This document shows positions 7,046 through 13,240 of a DNA stretch of 13,319 bases, one piece after another. Below the pieces are notes generated by a model. That model had not been told where the DNA came from. It was given only the letters and a program-made list of their open reading frames with translations, and made no database searches. The first letter of the stretch is position 1; the number at the start of each line of letters is the position of its first letter. The position numbers and the translations under genes are program-made. The stretch is from assembly GCA_035269105.1 (NCBI GenBank), contig DATFJP010000057.1, positions 1 to 13,319 of the forward strand, given 5' to 3'. This DNA is from JAQYVZ01 sp035269105 (GTDB lineage Bacteria > Desulfobacterota > Desulfuromonadia > Desulfuromonadales > BM103).

Positions 7046-8938
7046 ATGGAGAGTTTATTGGAACAGGAAAATCCCCTGGCGGCCCTTAAACAGCTGCCGG
7101 TGGAGAGGCTGCCGGAAGTTGCCGAGGAACTGCGCAGCATCATCATCCGGAACGTTGCCCGCAACGGCGGGCACCTGGCGAGTTCTCTGGGCGTCGTCGA
7201 GTTGACGATCGCCCTGCATCGCGTTCTGGATTCCCCGCGCGACAAAATTATCTGGGATGTCGGGCACCAGGCCTATGCCCACAAGCTCTTGACCGGGCGC
7301 TACGACCGCTTCGCCACTTTGCGGCAGCTTGACGGCATCAGCGGTTTCCCCAAGCCGCAGGAAAGCCCGCACGACAGTTTCGCGGTCGGTCACTCCAGCA
7401 CATCCATATCCGCGGCTCTGGGGATGGCGGCGGCCAGGGATTCGCTGCAGGATGACGAGAAGGTCGTCGCCGTGATCGGTGATGGCTCACTGACCGGGGG
7501 CATCGCTTTCGAAGCGCTCAACCATGCAGGTCATTTGAAAAAGAACCTGGTGGTCATCCTGAATGACAACGAGATGTCCATTTCCCCGAATGTCGGGGCG
7601 CTCTCATCGTTCTTCAGCCGCCAGATGACTTCCGACTTTTTCGTGAGGATGAAGCGGGAAACGGAAAACTTTCTCGACAATGTCCCCAGAATCGGCAAGG
7701 ATTTGCGGCGGTTCGCCAAGAAGGTCGAGGAATCCGTCAAGAGCTTTCTGACGCCGGGCATGTTGTTCGAAGCCTTCGATTTCGATTATGTCGGCCCGAT
7801 CAGCGGTCATCGTCTGGATGAGTTGGTACAGACCCTGGAGAATGTGCAGCGGATGGATGGTCCGATCCTGGTGCACGTTGTGACCACCAAGGGCAAGGGC
7901 TATCAACCTGCCGAAGCCAACCCCTCGCTCTACCACGGCGTCGGGCCCTTCGACCCTGAAACCGGGGAAGTGAAGAAATCCGCAGGGCTGCCGAGCTATA
8001 CAGCAGTCTTCGGCCAGGCGCTGCTGGAGATGGCCGAAGAAAATGAGCGGATCGTCGGCATTACCGCCGCCATGCCGGACGGGACGGGACTGGTGCCTTT
8101 TGCCGAACGCTTTCCCGAGCGATTTTACGATGTCGGCATTGCCGAGCAGCATGCAGTAACGTTTGCCGCGGGGATGGCCAGCCGTGGTCTGCGCCCGGTG
8201 GTCGCCATTTACTCAACCTTTCTGCAGCGGGCCTACGACAGCCTGCTGCATGATGTCTGTCTGCAGAATCTGCCGGTCACCTTCGCCATCGACCGCGCCG
8301 GTCTGGTCGGTGCCGACGGACCAACCCACCATGGTGCGTTTGATTTGTCCTATCTGCGGCCGATGCCGAATCTGGCTTGCATGGTGCCGCGCGACGAGCA
8401 TGAGTTGCGCCGCGCCCTGGCGACCGGATTGGCGCACGACGGCCCGTTCGCCTTCCGCTATCCACGCGGCAACGGCCAGGGGGCGGAACTTGACCGGCCG
8501 GTCGAACCGGTCATAATCGGTCAGGGCGAGAAACTGCGGGACGGCGCGGATGCCGCGATTGCTGCCGTAGGACCCGGTGTAGCAACGGCACTGGCCGTGG
8601 CCGACCTGTTGGCGGAGGAAGGGTTTTCGCTGGCCGTTCTGGATGCCCGCTTTGTCAAGCCGCTGGATGCCAAGCTGCTGGTCGCCGAGGCCCAGCGCTG
8701 CGGGCGGATGATCACTGTTGAGGAAAACGCCCTGCTGGGCGGTTTCGGCAGCGGCGTTCTGGAGGTGCTTAACGAATACGGCGTCCTGGTTCCTGTTTGC
8801 CGTTTCGGATTGCCTGACCGTTTCGTCGAGCAGGGCAGCCAGGAGCAACTGCGCCAGCGGCTCGGGTTGGACGTTGACAGCCTGGCAGCTACCGTTCGCG
8901 AGTTCCTGGCCGACGACGAACTGCGCTCGAAGGCGTAG
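7046..8938 (+). CDS. dxs: 1-deoxy-D-xylulose-5-phosphate synthase
   Basis: A thiamine-diphosphate enzyme that joins pyruvate and glyceraldehyde 3-phosphate to make DXP, the first step of the MEP isoprenoid pathway and a precursor for thiamine and pyridoxal. It is 630 residues, close to E. coli Dxs (620). Visible motifs are GGHLASSLGVVELT (41-54, active-site His43), WDVGHQAYAHK (70-80), the ThDP/Mg site GDGSLTGG (145-152) with NDN (173-175), YVGPISGH, GIAEQHAVTFAAG with catalytic Glu367, and DRAGLVGADGPTHHG in the pyrimidine domain, then the transketolase C-terminal domain ending near KPLDAKL...EENALLGGFGSGV. GAGG lies 6 nt before the ATG. It starts 15 nt after ispA, so the two isoprenoid enzymes are coexpressed, and a strong terminator follows. 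Confidence 0.97.
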   Translation: MESLLEQENPLAALKQLPVERLPEVAEELRSIIIRNVARNGGHLASSLGVVELTIALHRVLDSPRDKIIWDVGHQAYAHKLLTGRYDRFATLRQLDGISGFPKPQESPHDSFAVGHSSTSISAALGMAAARDSLQDDEKVVAVIGDGSLTGGIAFEALNHAGHLKKNLVVILNDNEMSISPNVGALSSFFSRQMTSDFFVRMKRETENFLDNVPRIGKDLRRFAKKVEESVKSFLTPGMLFEAFDFDYVGPISGHRLDELVQTLENVQRMDGPILVHVVTTKGKGYQPAEANPSLYHGVGPFDPETGEVKKSAGLPSYTAVFGQALLEMAEENERIVGITAAMPDGTGLVPFAERFPERFYDVGIAEQHAVTFAAGMASRGLRPVVAIYSTFLQRAYDSLLHDVCLQNLPVTFAIDRAGLVGADGPTHHGAFDLSYLRPMPNLACMVPRDEHELRRALATGLAHDGPFAFRYPRGNGQGAELDRPVEPVIIGQGEKLRDGADAAIAAVGPGVATALAVADLLAEEGFSLAVLDARFVKPLDAKLLVAEAQRCGRMITVEENALLGGFGSGVLEVLNEYGVLVPVCRFGLPDRFVEQGSQEQLRQRLGLDVDSLAATVREFLADDELRSKA

Positions 8939-9013
8939 CGCCATATTCCGGCAACGTGAACAGCTCGATACGTGACAGACTTTTCCCGTGCCGGCGAAGC
9001 ATGAAAAAAAGAA

Positions 9014-9052
9014 AAGGCGCATTAAACACTTAGCGTAATGCGCCTTCTTTTT
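9014..9052 (+). terminator. Intrinsic terminator of the xseA-dxs operon
   Basis: A perfect 11-bp stem AAGGCGCATTA (9014-9024) / TAATGCGCCTT (9036-9046) with an 11-nt loop, followed by CTTTTT (9047-9052). It begins 75 nt after the dxs stop. An A-rich run just upstream (9003-9015) gives a T-rich tail on the other strand, so it could also work in reverse. It insulates the operon from the ADP-ribosylglycohydrolase gene that begins 34 nt later. Confidence 0.9.
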
Positions 9053-9086
9053 GCGAGCAGGCACATGGTTCCCCGGAGTCAGAAAC

Positions 9087-9896
9087 ATGCTGGGTGCAAT
9101 AATCGGTGATATTGTCGGCAGCCGGTTCGAACACAACAATTACAAAGGCAAGGATTTTAAGCTGTGTCATGCAGAGTGCCGGTTTACCGACGACACTGTC
9201 CTGACGGCAGCTGTCGCCGAGGCCTTGCTCGAAGACGGCAATTTCACGCAGGCTCTCAAGAAATTTTACCGGGCTTATCCGCATGCCGGCTACGGCGGCT
9301 ACTTTCAGGCCTGGGCCCGGTCCGACGCCAGGCAGGGTTACCACAGTTTCGGCAATGGTTCGGCCATGCGCGTCAGCCCGGTGGCCTGGTTCTATGATGA
9401 CTTCGAACTGGTTCTGGAACAGGCGGCGGCCAGCGCCAGAGTGACGCATAATCATCCGGAAGGGATCAAAGGCGCTCAGGCTGTTGCCACCGCCATTTTC
9501 CGCGCCCGCCAAGGTGAAGACAAGTCTCAGATCCGCAAGGATCTTGAAGATCGTTTCGGTTATGCCCTGCGGCGCACCCCCCACCAAATTCGGCCCGGCT
9601 ACCAGTTTGATGTGACCTGCCAGGGCTCGGTCCCGGAAGCCATCTGCTGTTTCCTGGATGCCGCAGACTTTGAAGACGCTATCCGCGCCGCTGTTTCCAT
9701 CGGCGGCGACAGTGACACTATCGCCTGCATAACCGGCAGTATCGCCGAAGCTTATTTCGGCGGTGTCCCGGAAGAGATTTCCCGCTGGGCGTGGAGCCGC
9801 CTGGACACCCGACTTCAGGAAGTTGTCAAGCGGTTCCAGAGCGCTTTATCAAGGCAGCTGCGGTCATCAGAATGCTCTGACTCAGAACTTTTCTAG
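9087..9896 (+). CDS. ADP-ribosylglycohydrolase family protein
   Basis: A member of the ARH/DraG fold that removes ADP-ribose from proteins or small molecules using two Mg ions. Start chosen at 9087 (MLGAIIGDIVGSRFE, 269 residues) because the glycohydrolase motif begins at once and GGAG lies about 9 nt upstream; an upstream in-frame codon at 9051 would start inside the terminator T-run. Metal-ligand motifs are intact: GDIVGSRFE (7-15), FTDDT (33-37, Thr34-Asp35-Asp36) and GGDSDT (206-211). Conserved GNGSAMRVSPVAW and HNHPEGIKGAQ blocks lie between them. No ADP-ribosyltransferase (for example draT) or nitrogenase gene is visible, so a DraG role in nitrogenase control is not supported. The substrate is unknown. 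It stands alone after the dxs terminator and converges on the BON gene with 13 nt between stops. Confidence 0.92.
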   Translation: MLGAIIGDIVGSRFEHNNYKGKDFKLCHAECRFTDDTVLTAAVAEALLEDGNFTQALKKFYRAYPHAGYGGYFQAWARSDARQGYHSFGNGSAMRVSPVAWFYDDFELVLEQAAASARVTHNHPEGIKGAQAVATAIFRARQGEDKSQIRKDLEDRFGYALRRTPHQIRPGYQFDVTCQGSVPEAICCFLDAADFEDAIRAAVSIGGDSDTIACITGSIAEAYFGGVPEEISRWAWSRLDTRLQEVVKRFQSALSRQLRSSECSDSELF

Positions 9897-9909
9897 CCTG
9901 GATCGAAAC

Positions 9910-10569
9910 TCAACCGAGGCTTAAGCGATTGTCGACATCGACGACGCCCGGACAATACCAGCAGTTATTTTCCGCGGCACTTTTTTCCGCTTCCGACCTG
10001 GCCTGTCCCTGCAGAAAAACGATGCCGTCCCTGACCAGGACCTGGAAGTTCTCCGGCTGTACTAAGCGGTCCTTACTGAGAATCACCAGAAGATTGTCTC
10101 GCAGCTCATCATCATTGCCCGGCTCGGGAGGGTCTACAGTCAGCTGATTGTCGACGTCCGCTACACCGGGTACCCACCAGCAGATGACCTCACACAACCG
10201 CAGCTGCATCAGTGAATGCACTTTTCCCCTGAGGGTAACGCGCCCCAGTTGGTCGCTTTCGATCTGGACCTGTTCCAGTTCAATGTTGCCGTCCTGAATA
10301 AATGCCCGATGAATGTGCCGGGTCATTTCCTGGTCGCCCATTTTTTCGGGTCTTGCCACCAGGGTCTGATCTTTCACCTGTTCGATGCCGGCGGTTTGCG
10401 CTGCTACAGAGCGGATAAGTCGTTTGGCTGCAACCGAGTCGAGTTTTCCCTGCAGAAGGACCCGGTTTCCGTCAATCGAGAGCTGCAATTCACACTTTGC
10501 CGCGTTGATCCGCCCATGCTGTGTCAGGGCCGCTTCCAGATTTTTTTGAAGGTCTTGAGCGTCTGCCAT
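9910..10569 (-). CDS. Triple BON-domain protein without signal peptide
   Basis: A 219-residue protein made of three tandem BON (OsmY/nodulation-type) domains at about 5-72, 80-146 and 155-219, each with the helix, strand and 'V-L-x-G-x-v' core (VLLQGKLDS 37-45, VTLRGKVHS 111-119, VFLQGQARS 184-192). Domains 2 and 3 share the end CWWVPGVADVDN (130-141) / CWYCPGVVDVDN (203-214), a clear internal duplication. BON domains usually bind phospholipid or other ligands and most occur in exported OsmY-like proteins; here there is no hydrophobic N-terminus, so it looks cytoplasmic. GGAG lies 8 nt before the ATG. The MITE-like element ends 44 nt upstream. A stress or envelope role is inference from OsmY only. 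Confidence 0.85.
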   Translation of the reverse strand: MADAQDLQKNLEAALTQHGRINAAKCELQLSIDGNRVLLQGKLDSVAAKRLIRSVAAQTAGIEQVKDQTLVARPEKMGDQEMTRHIHRAFIQDGNIELEQVQIESDQLGRVTLRGKVHSLMQLRLCEVICWWVPGVADVDNQLTVDPPEPGNDDELRDNLLVILSKDRLVQPENFQVLVRDGIVFLQGQARSEAEKSAAENNCWYCPGVVDVDNRLSLG

Positions 10570-10613
10570 GCGGTCTTCTCCTTAAATGCCCGGAAAAACG
10601 ATAATCTCTCGTG

Positions 10614-10782
10614 CCAGGAGCCTGTCGGACTATCCATGAACTGGCTGCAAATTCGATCCTTGGGCCCATATTTCAGCTCCTTTTTGCCCCATAGCTACGG
10701 CTGTGCGCCTGCAAACGAGCTGAAATCTGTTCTCGAAGCCTCGAATTTTCGCTTCAGTCCGTATAGCCCGACAGGCTCCTGG
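10614..10782. repeat. MITE-like element with terminal inverted repeats (169 bp)
   Basis: The ends are CCAGGAGCCTGTCGG (10614-10628) and its perfect reverse complement (10768-10782). The match extends to 22 bp with two mismatches (10614-10635 / 10761-10782). Inside is a second perfect 10-bp inverted repeat, ATTTCAGCTC (10670-10679) / GAGCTGAAAT (10717-10726), and an imperfect one around CAAATTCGA / TCGAATTTT, so the whole unit can fold into one long hairpin. It encodes no transposase and no convincing protein. I see no clear target-site duplication. It fills most of the otherwise gene-free 10570-10871 stretch, between the zinc-ribbon and BON genes. The end sequence looks like a repeat family I associate with Geobacter-type genomes, but that is from memory and only one copy is in this window. 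Confidence 0.75.
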
Positions 10783-10871
10783 AAAGTTTTCCTCCGGTTT
10801 GAGCGGATGGGAACCGGTTACTGAACAGGCCGGCCGGGAGCAGGGGTCGAAACGGCGACCGTCGGGTTTTT

Positions 10872-11033
10872 TCAAATCGGTTTCAGAGGGCGATCCTTGA
10901 TGCTGAAAACATCTTTATTGCAAACCGGGCAGCGTGGCAGGGGACGCCCCTCTTCCACGTGAATGACTTCGCCACAGCTTCGGCACCGAAAATCCCCGGT
11001 TTGTCGAACCTCCTCTCCGCTTCTGATGGTCAT
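10872..11033 (-). CDS. Small zinc-ribbon protein (53 residues)
   Basis: An open frame from ATG (11031-11033) to TGA (10872-10874) encodes MTIRSGEEVRQTGDFRCRSC followed by GEVIHVEEGRPLPRCPVC and a short basic tail. Two CxxC knuckles (Cys17/Cys20 and Cys35/Cys38) separated by 14 residues form a classic zinc ribbon or rubredoxin-like knuckle. The 'TGxFRCxxCG...LPxCPxC' pattern resembles the zinc ribbon of DUF1451/YbeL-type proteins. A near-perfect GGAGG (11040-11044) lies 6 nt upstream. A weak promoter (TTGAGT, 16 nt, TAAGAT on the minus strand near 11067-11094) may precede it. The role is unknown; metal binding or a protein or nucleic-acid adaptor is likely. It is cytoplasmic and in the same direction as the BON gene, from which the MITE-like element now separates it. 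Confidence 0.85.
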   Translation of the reverse strand: MTIRSGEEVRQTGDFRCRSCGEVIHVEEGRPLPRCPVCNKDVFSIKDRPLKPI

Positions 11034-11150
11034 ATTACGCCTCCGGAATTGCCAGTTCTTTTCTTTATCTTATCGGTGAATCAGGAAAACTCAACGATTC
11101 AGAAAGGATTTCCTGTCCCTCGACTTGGTTTCCAACTCGAAAACATCGCT

Positions 11151-11179
11151 GTGTCCATCCGGAGTTTCCGAATGGACAC
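11151..11179. repeat. Short perfect-type stem-loop, possible weak terminator
   Basis: GTGTCCATCCGGA (11151-11163) and TCCGAATGGACAC (11167-11179) form a 13-bp stem with one mismatch (a G-T pair in RNA of one strand) and a 3-nt loop. It lies 68 nt past the stop of the receiver-GAF gene on the minus strand and is followed there by a weak TTTT about 6 nt later. A second small inverted repeat (about 11120-11138, CGACTTGG / CCAACTCG, one mismatch) is next to it. It could be a terminator, an operator or the remnant of a repeat. The rest of 11034-11246 holds nothing else I can name. Confidence 0.4.
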
Positions 11180-11246
11180 GACTTAAGAAGATTCAACAGC
11201 TTATTCTCTGTGCTGGATGTCTCTGCAGAAGATTTGCCAATGCGTC

Positions 11247-12218
11247 TCAGCTGATGCGGCCGTGGCCGTTGCGCCGCAGCTTGTGAATGATCCCTGACTT
11301 TTCCAGGGTCAGTGAGGCGTGATGAGCGAGCTGGATGAGAAACTGCTTGTGTGCTTCGATGAAGGGAGAGTTGATCGGATGGCCGAGCAGGGCGAGCATG
11401 CCGATGGTGCGGTCCCGGTTATGGAGCGGCACAACGATCAAGCCGGGATGGGCGAACAGAGGGCGCTCGGCATCGACAATTCGCCGGGACAGTGCTGGAT
11501 CGAGTTCGGAAGGAACCAGGAACGGTTTGCCGCGCCGGGCAAGGGTGAGTAGTAATCCCGCAGGAAGCTGCGCCTGCCGGAAGCCGGCAGAGGTTCCGCG
11601 GCAGATATTGACAGCGAAATTTGTTTTGTCCGACTTGACCAGGGCCAGAAGTCCCAACCGGGCTCCCAGGGCGTCGAGGGCAGAATCGACCAGACGATCC
11701 AAAATATCGCTGACTTCCAGAGCGCTGTTGATCCGTTCGATGGAAACATTGAGAGTTTTGATCATTTCCAGGGCCTGGAGCAGAGCCTGGTTTTTGTGTT
11801 CAAGCTGCTGCAGGAGAGCCTGGTTCTGACGCCGCAGGGAAACCTGCGCATAAGCCCGGTCAACCACGCTGTAGAGGATTTCGGAGGTGTCAATCGGGCG
11901 GACGATGAAGTCGAAAGCGCCGTGTCGAAGCGCCTGCAGCAGGTTGTAGGAGGTGGCGTTGTGGGTGACGAGGATGACTTCAACGTCTGTATGCTGCTGC
12001 TTGATCTCCTGTAGCAGAAACAGTCCGCTGCGGGCCGGCAGCTCCGTTTCGGTGATAACCAGGTCTAAGCCTTCGGTGCGAAGAGCTTCAAGTGCCTGTT
12101 CCGTGCTGGAAGCCTCCAGCAGGCGACAGGTCCGTTCTTCCAGCCGCCGGACGAGTTCCTGGCGGCGACTGGCAATGTCGTCGACAATCAGTATTGTGGG
12201 TGAGGGCGGCTGCGTCAA
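11247..12218 (-). CDS. Degenerate response-regulator receiver + coiled coil + GAF protein
   Basis: A 323-residue protein starting at TTG (12216-12218) with AGGA (12226-12229) 7 nt upstream; the frame is closed upstream by a stop at 12246-12248 and no in-frame ATG fits. The receiver domain (8-122) keeps the acidic pair Asp13-Asp14 and Thr85 (ILVTHNA), but the phospho-acceptor position is Glu57 (VITETELPARSG) and the conserved Lys is Arg107 (FIVRPID). A Gln/Leu-rich coiled coil (about 125-165, two similar NQALLQ(Q/A)LE repeats) leads to a GAF domain (about 165-310). There is no HTH, kinase or GGDEF output. It probably works by dimer or protein contacts as a signalling adaptor, perhaps locked in an active-like form. 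It is divergent from bioW but unrelated to biotin as far as can be seen. Confidence 0.87.
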   Translation of the reverse strand: MTQPPSPTILIVDDIASRRQELVRRLEERTCRLLEASSTEQALEALRTEGLDLVITETELPARSGLFLLQEIKQQHTDVEVILVTHNATSYNLLQALRHGAFDFIVRPIDTSEILYSVVDRAYAQVSLRRQNQALLQQLEHKNQALLQALEMIKTLNVSIERINSALEVSDILDRLVDSALDALGARLGLLALVKSDKTNFAVNICRGTSAGFRQAQLPAGLLLTLARRGKPFLVPSELDPALSRRIVDAERPLFAHPGLIVVPLHNRDRTIGMLALLGHPINSPFIEAHKQFLIQLAHHASLTLEKSGIIHKLRRNGHGRIS

Positions 12219-12247
12219 TTTTCTATCCTGCTGTTGGAAGAATCTCT

Positions 12248-12264
12248 ATGGGGCACGGCCCCAT
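12248..12264 (-). repeat. Hairpin in the leader of the receiver-GAF gene
   Basis: ATGGGGC (12248-12254) and GCCCCAT (12258-12264) form a perfect 7-bp stem with a 3-nt loop, about 20 nt upstream of the AGGA site on the minus strand. It is GC-rich enough to affect translation if transcribed. I could not match the surrounding leader (about 12230-12310) to a known riboswitch. Confidence 0.4.
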
Positions 12265-12375
12265 TTGCCTGTGGACCGCAAGCTCCCGTAACTTTATCGG
12301 AAAATCGTCAGGCACACAAGGTCATCCTGTCATTGCAATTCACTTCACGAGAAAATGAAGAATGCGGTTTCGGAG

Positions 12376-12409
12376 ATTGTCAACCTAATGTTTGGGTTTG
12401 GTTGACAAT
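12376..12409 (+). promoter_or_regulatory. BirA operator of the biotin operon
   Basis: ATTGTCAACC (12376-12385), 14 nt, GGTTGACAAT (12400-12409): a perfect 10-bp inverted repeat that fits the BirA consensus TTGTnAACC-N14..16-GGTTnACAA. BirA loaded with biotinyl-AMP binds here and represses biotin synthesis when biotin is plentiful. The site ends 29 nt before the bioW start. The right half contains TTGACA (12402-12407), a perfect -35 box, so binding should block RNA polymerase directly. Confidence 0.93.
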
Positions 12410-12430
12410 TCAGGGGTGAACTGGTAGCTT
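12402..12430 (+). promoter_or_regulatory. Likely bioW promoter inside the BirA operator
   Basis: TTGACA (12402-12407), 17 nt, then TAGCTT (12425-12430), a poor -10. Transcription would start near 12437, two bases before the bioW ATG, giving an almost leaderless mRNA. A good Shine-Dalgarno-like AGGGGTGA (12412-12419) lies inside the promoter spacer, 19 nt from the ATG, and would not be in such a transcript. Confidence 0.4.
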
Positions 12431-12438
12431 GCCATGCC

Positions 12439-13239
12439 ATGCGGGATGAATGGTACAGCTTGCGGATGCGGGCATCCAACGCCGGTCGCCACCTGTCGGG
12501 AGCGGAGCGAATCGGCAGGCGGGAAGATATCCCCGCTCTGACTGCGGCCTTGGCGCAAAGAGCCTTGACCCACCGGGGCGGCTCTACCGATCGGGTGAAC
12601 TGCACCATCGAACGGTTGAATGCCAAAGCTATTCGCTACGGTGCCCTTCCGGAGGTCCAATCCTGGCAAGTTGAAAATTGGCAGGCCGGCCGCCGGCTGG
12701 CCGGTCGGCTGCTGGCGAATGCCGGGGTCAGCCGCGAGGCTGTTGCCGCAAGCCTTGCCGCTCTCGACCAAGGCCCGGGGCCTGGCGGCCAGGTCATGCG
12801 GGGGGCGATGGTGGTCGATGCCGCGAGCGGGGAGCGCCTTGAGCCTGACCAGGCGCGAGGTGTTCGCGTCAGCCACATGGACGTCCTGCCGGAGGAGCGG
12901 CAAGGAGTCATTCAGGGCCTGGCTGCTGCCGGACTGGACCATCACCGCGTCCTCGAGGCCCTGGTCCTGGCCGGCAAAGTCCTGCAGGCGCCCGGATTGG
13001 TCGCGGAACTCTGCTGGTCGGATGACCCGGAGTACCTGACCGGGTACGTCGCGATGCCGGGCAACGGCTATCAGCGCATCTGCCCCCTCAAGGAAGCCGG
13101 CAGCAGGCGAGGCGGCCGCGCCTTTCTGGTTGACCGCCGGGAATGGCACTCGCAAGTGTTTGTCGATTTCATGGAGGAAACGCCGATGCTGCTGCATGGA
13201 CCTGTCCTGATCCATCCCCCCTGCCGCTGGAATCCTTGA
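12439..13239 (+). CDS. bioW: 6-carboxyhexanoate--CoA ligase (pimeloyl-CoA synthetase)
   Basis: Converts pimelate, CoA and ATP to pimeloyl-CoA, the first committed building block of biotin. At 266 residues it matches B. subtilis BioW (about 259). Family blocks are YSLRMRASNAGRHLSGAERI (6-25), RGAMVVDAASGERL (121-134), GVRVSHMD (141-148), VAELCWSDDPEYLTGYVA (188-205), GYQRICPLKE (210-219) and GGRAFLVD (225-232). The ATG at 12439 gives the usual short lead before the YS-RMRAS block; no Shine-Dalgarno lies at normal distance. It is preceded by a BirA operator and followed after 1 nt by bioF, the next enzyme, which uses pimeloyl-CoA. The organism therefore appears to use exogenous or salvaged pimelate by the BioW route instead of, or beside, BioC/BioH. 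Confidence 0.95.
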   Translation: MRDEWYSLRMRASNAGRHLSGAERIGRREDIPALTAALAQRALTHRGGSTDRVNCTIERLNAKAIRYGALPEVQSWQVENWQAGRRLAGRLLANAGVSREAVAASLAALDQGPGPGGQVMRGAMVVDAASGERLEPDQARGVRVSHMDVLPEERQGVIQGLAAAGLDHHRVLEALVLAGKVLQAPGLVAELCWSDDPEYLTGYVAMPGNGYQRICPLKEAGSRRGGRAFLVDRREWHSQVFVDFMEETPMLLHGPVLIHPPCRWNP

Positions 13240-13240
13240 C

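Noticed and set aside
8213..9139. 308-codon minus-strand frame opposite dxs and across the terminator
   Set aside because: Antisense to dxs and runs through an intrinsic terminator hairpin; no protein family features.
10216..10824. 202-codon plus-strand frame over the BON gene and the repeat element
   Set aside because: Antisense to the BON gene, then reads through the inverted-repeat element; the sequence has no coherent protein character.
10844..10872. Possible plus-strand terminator (GGTCG...CGACC followed by T-run)
   Set aside because: The 5-bp stem is separated from the T-run, and no plus-strand gene ends here.
10630..10875. 81-codon minus-strand frame reading into the repeat element
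   Set aside because: No ribosome binding site at its start, which overlaps the end of the zinc-ribbon gene, and most of it is inverted-repeat sequence.
10959..11186. 75-codon plus-strand frame starting MNDFATASA
   Set aside because: It is antisense to the zinc-ribbon gene and lacks a ribosome binding site, while the minus-strand frame has CxxC motifs and GGAGG.
12226..12310. Cyclic-dinucleotide (GEMM) riboswitch in the receiver-GAF leader
   Set aside because: A CACAGGCAAA stretch looked suggestive, but the second conserved segment (GGGACGCAAAGC-like) and the tetraloop stem are absent.
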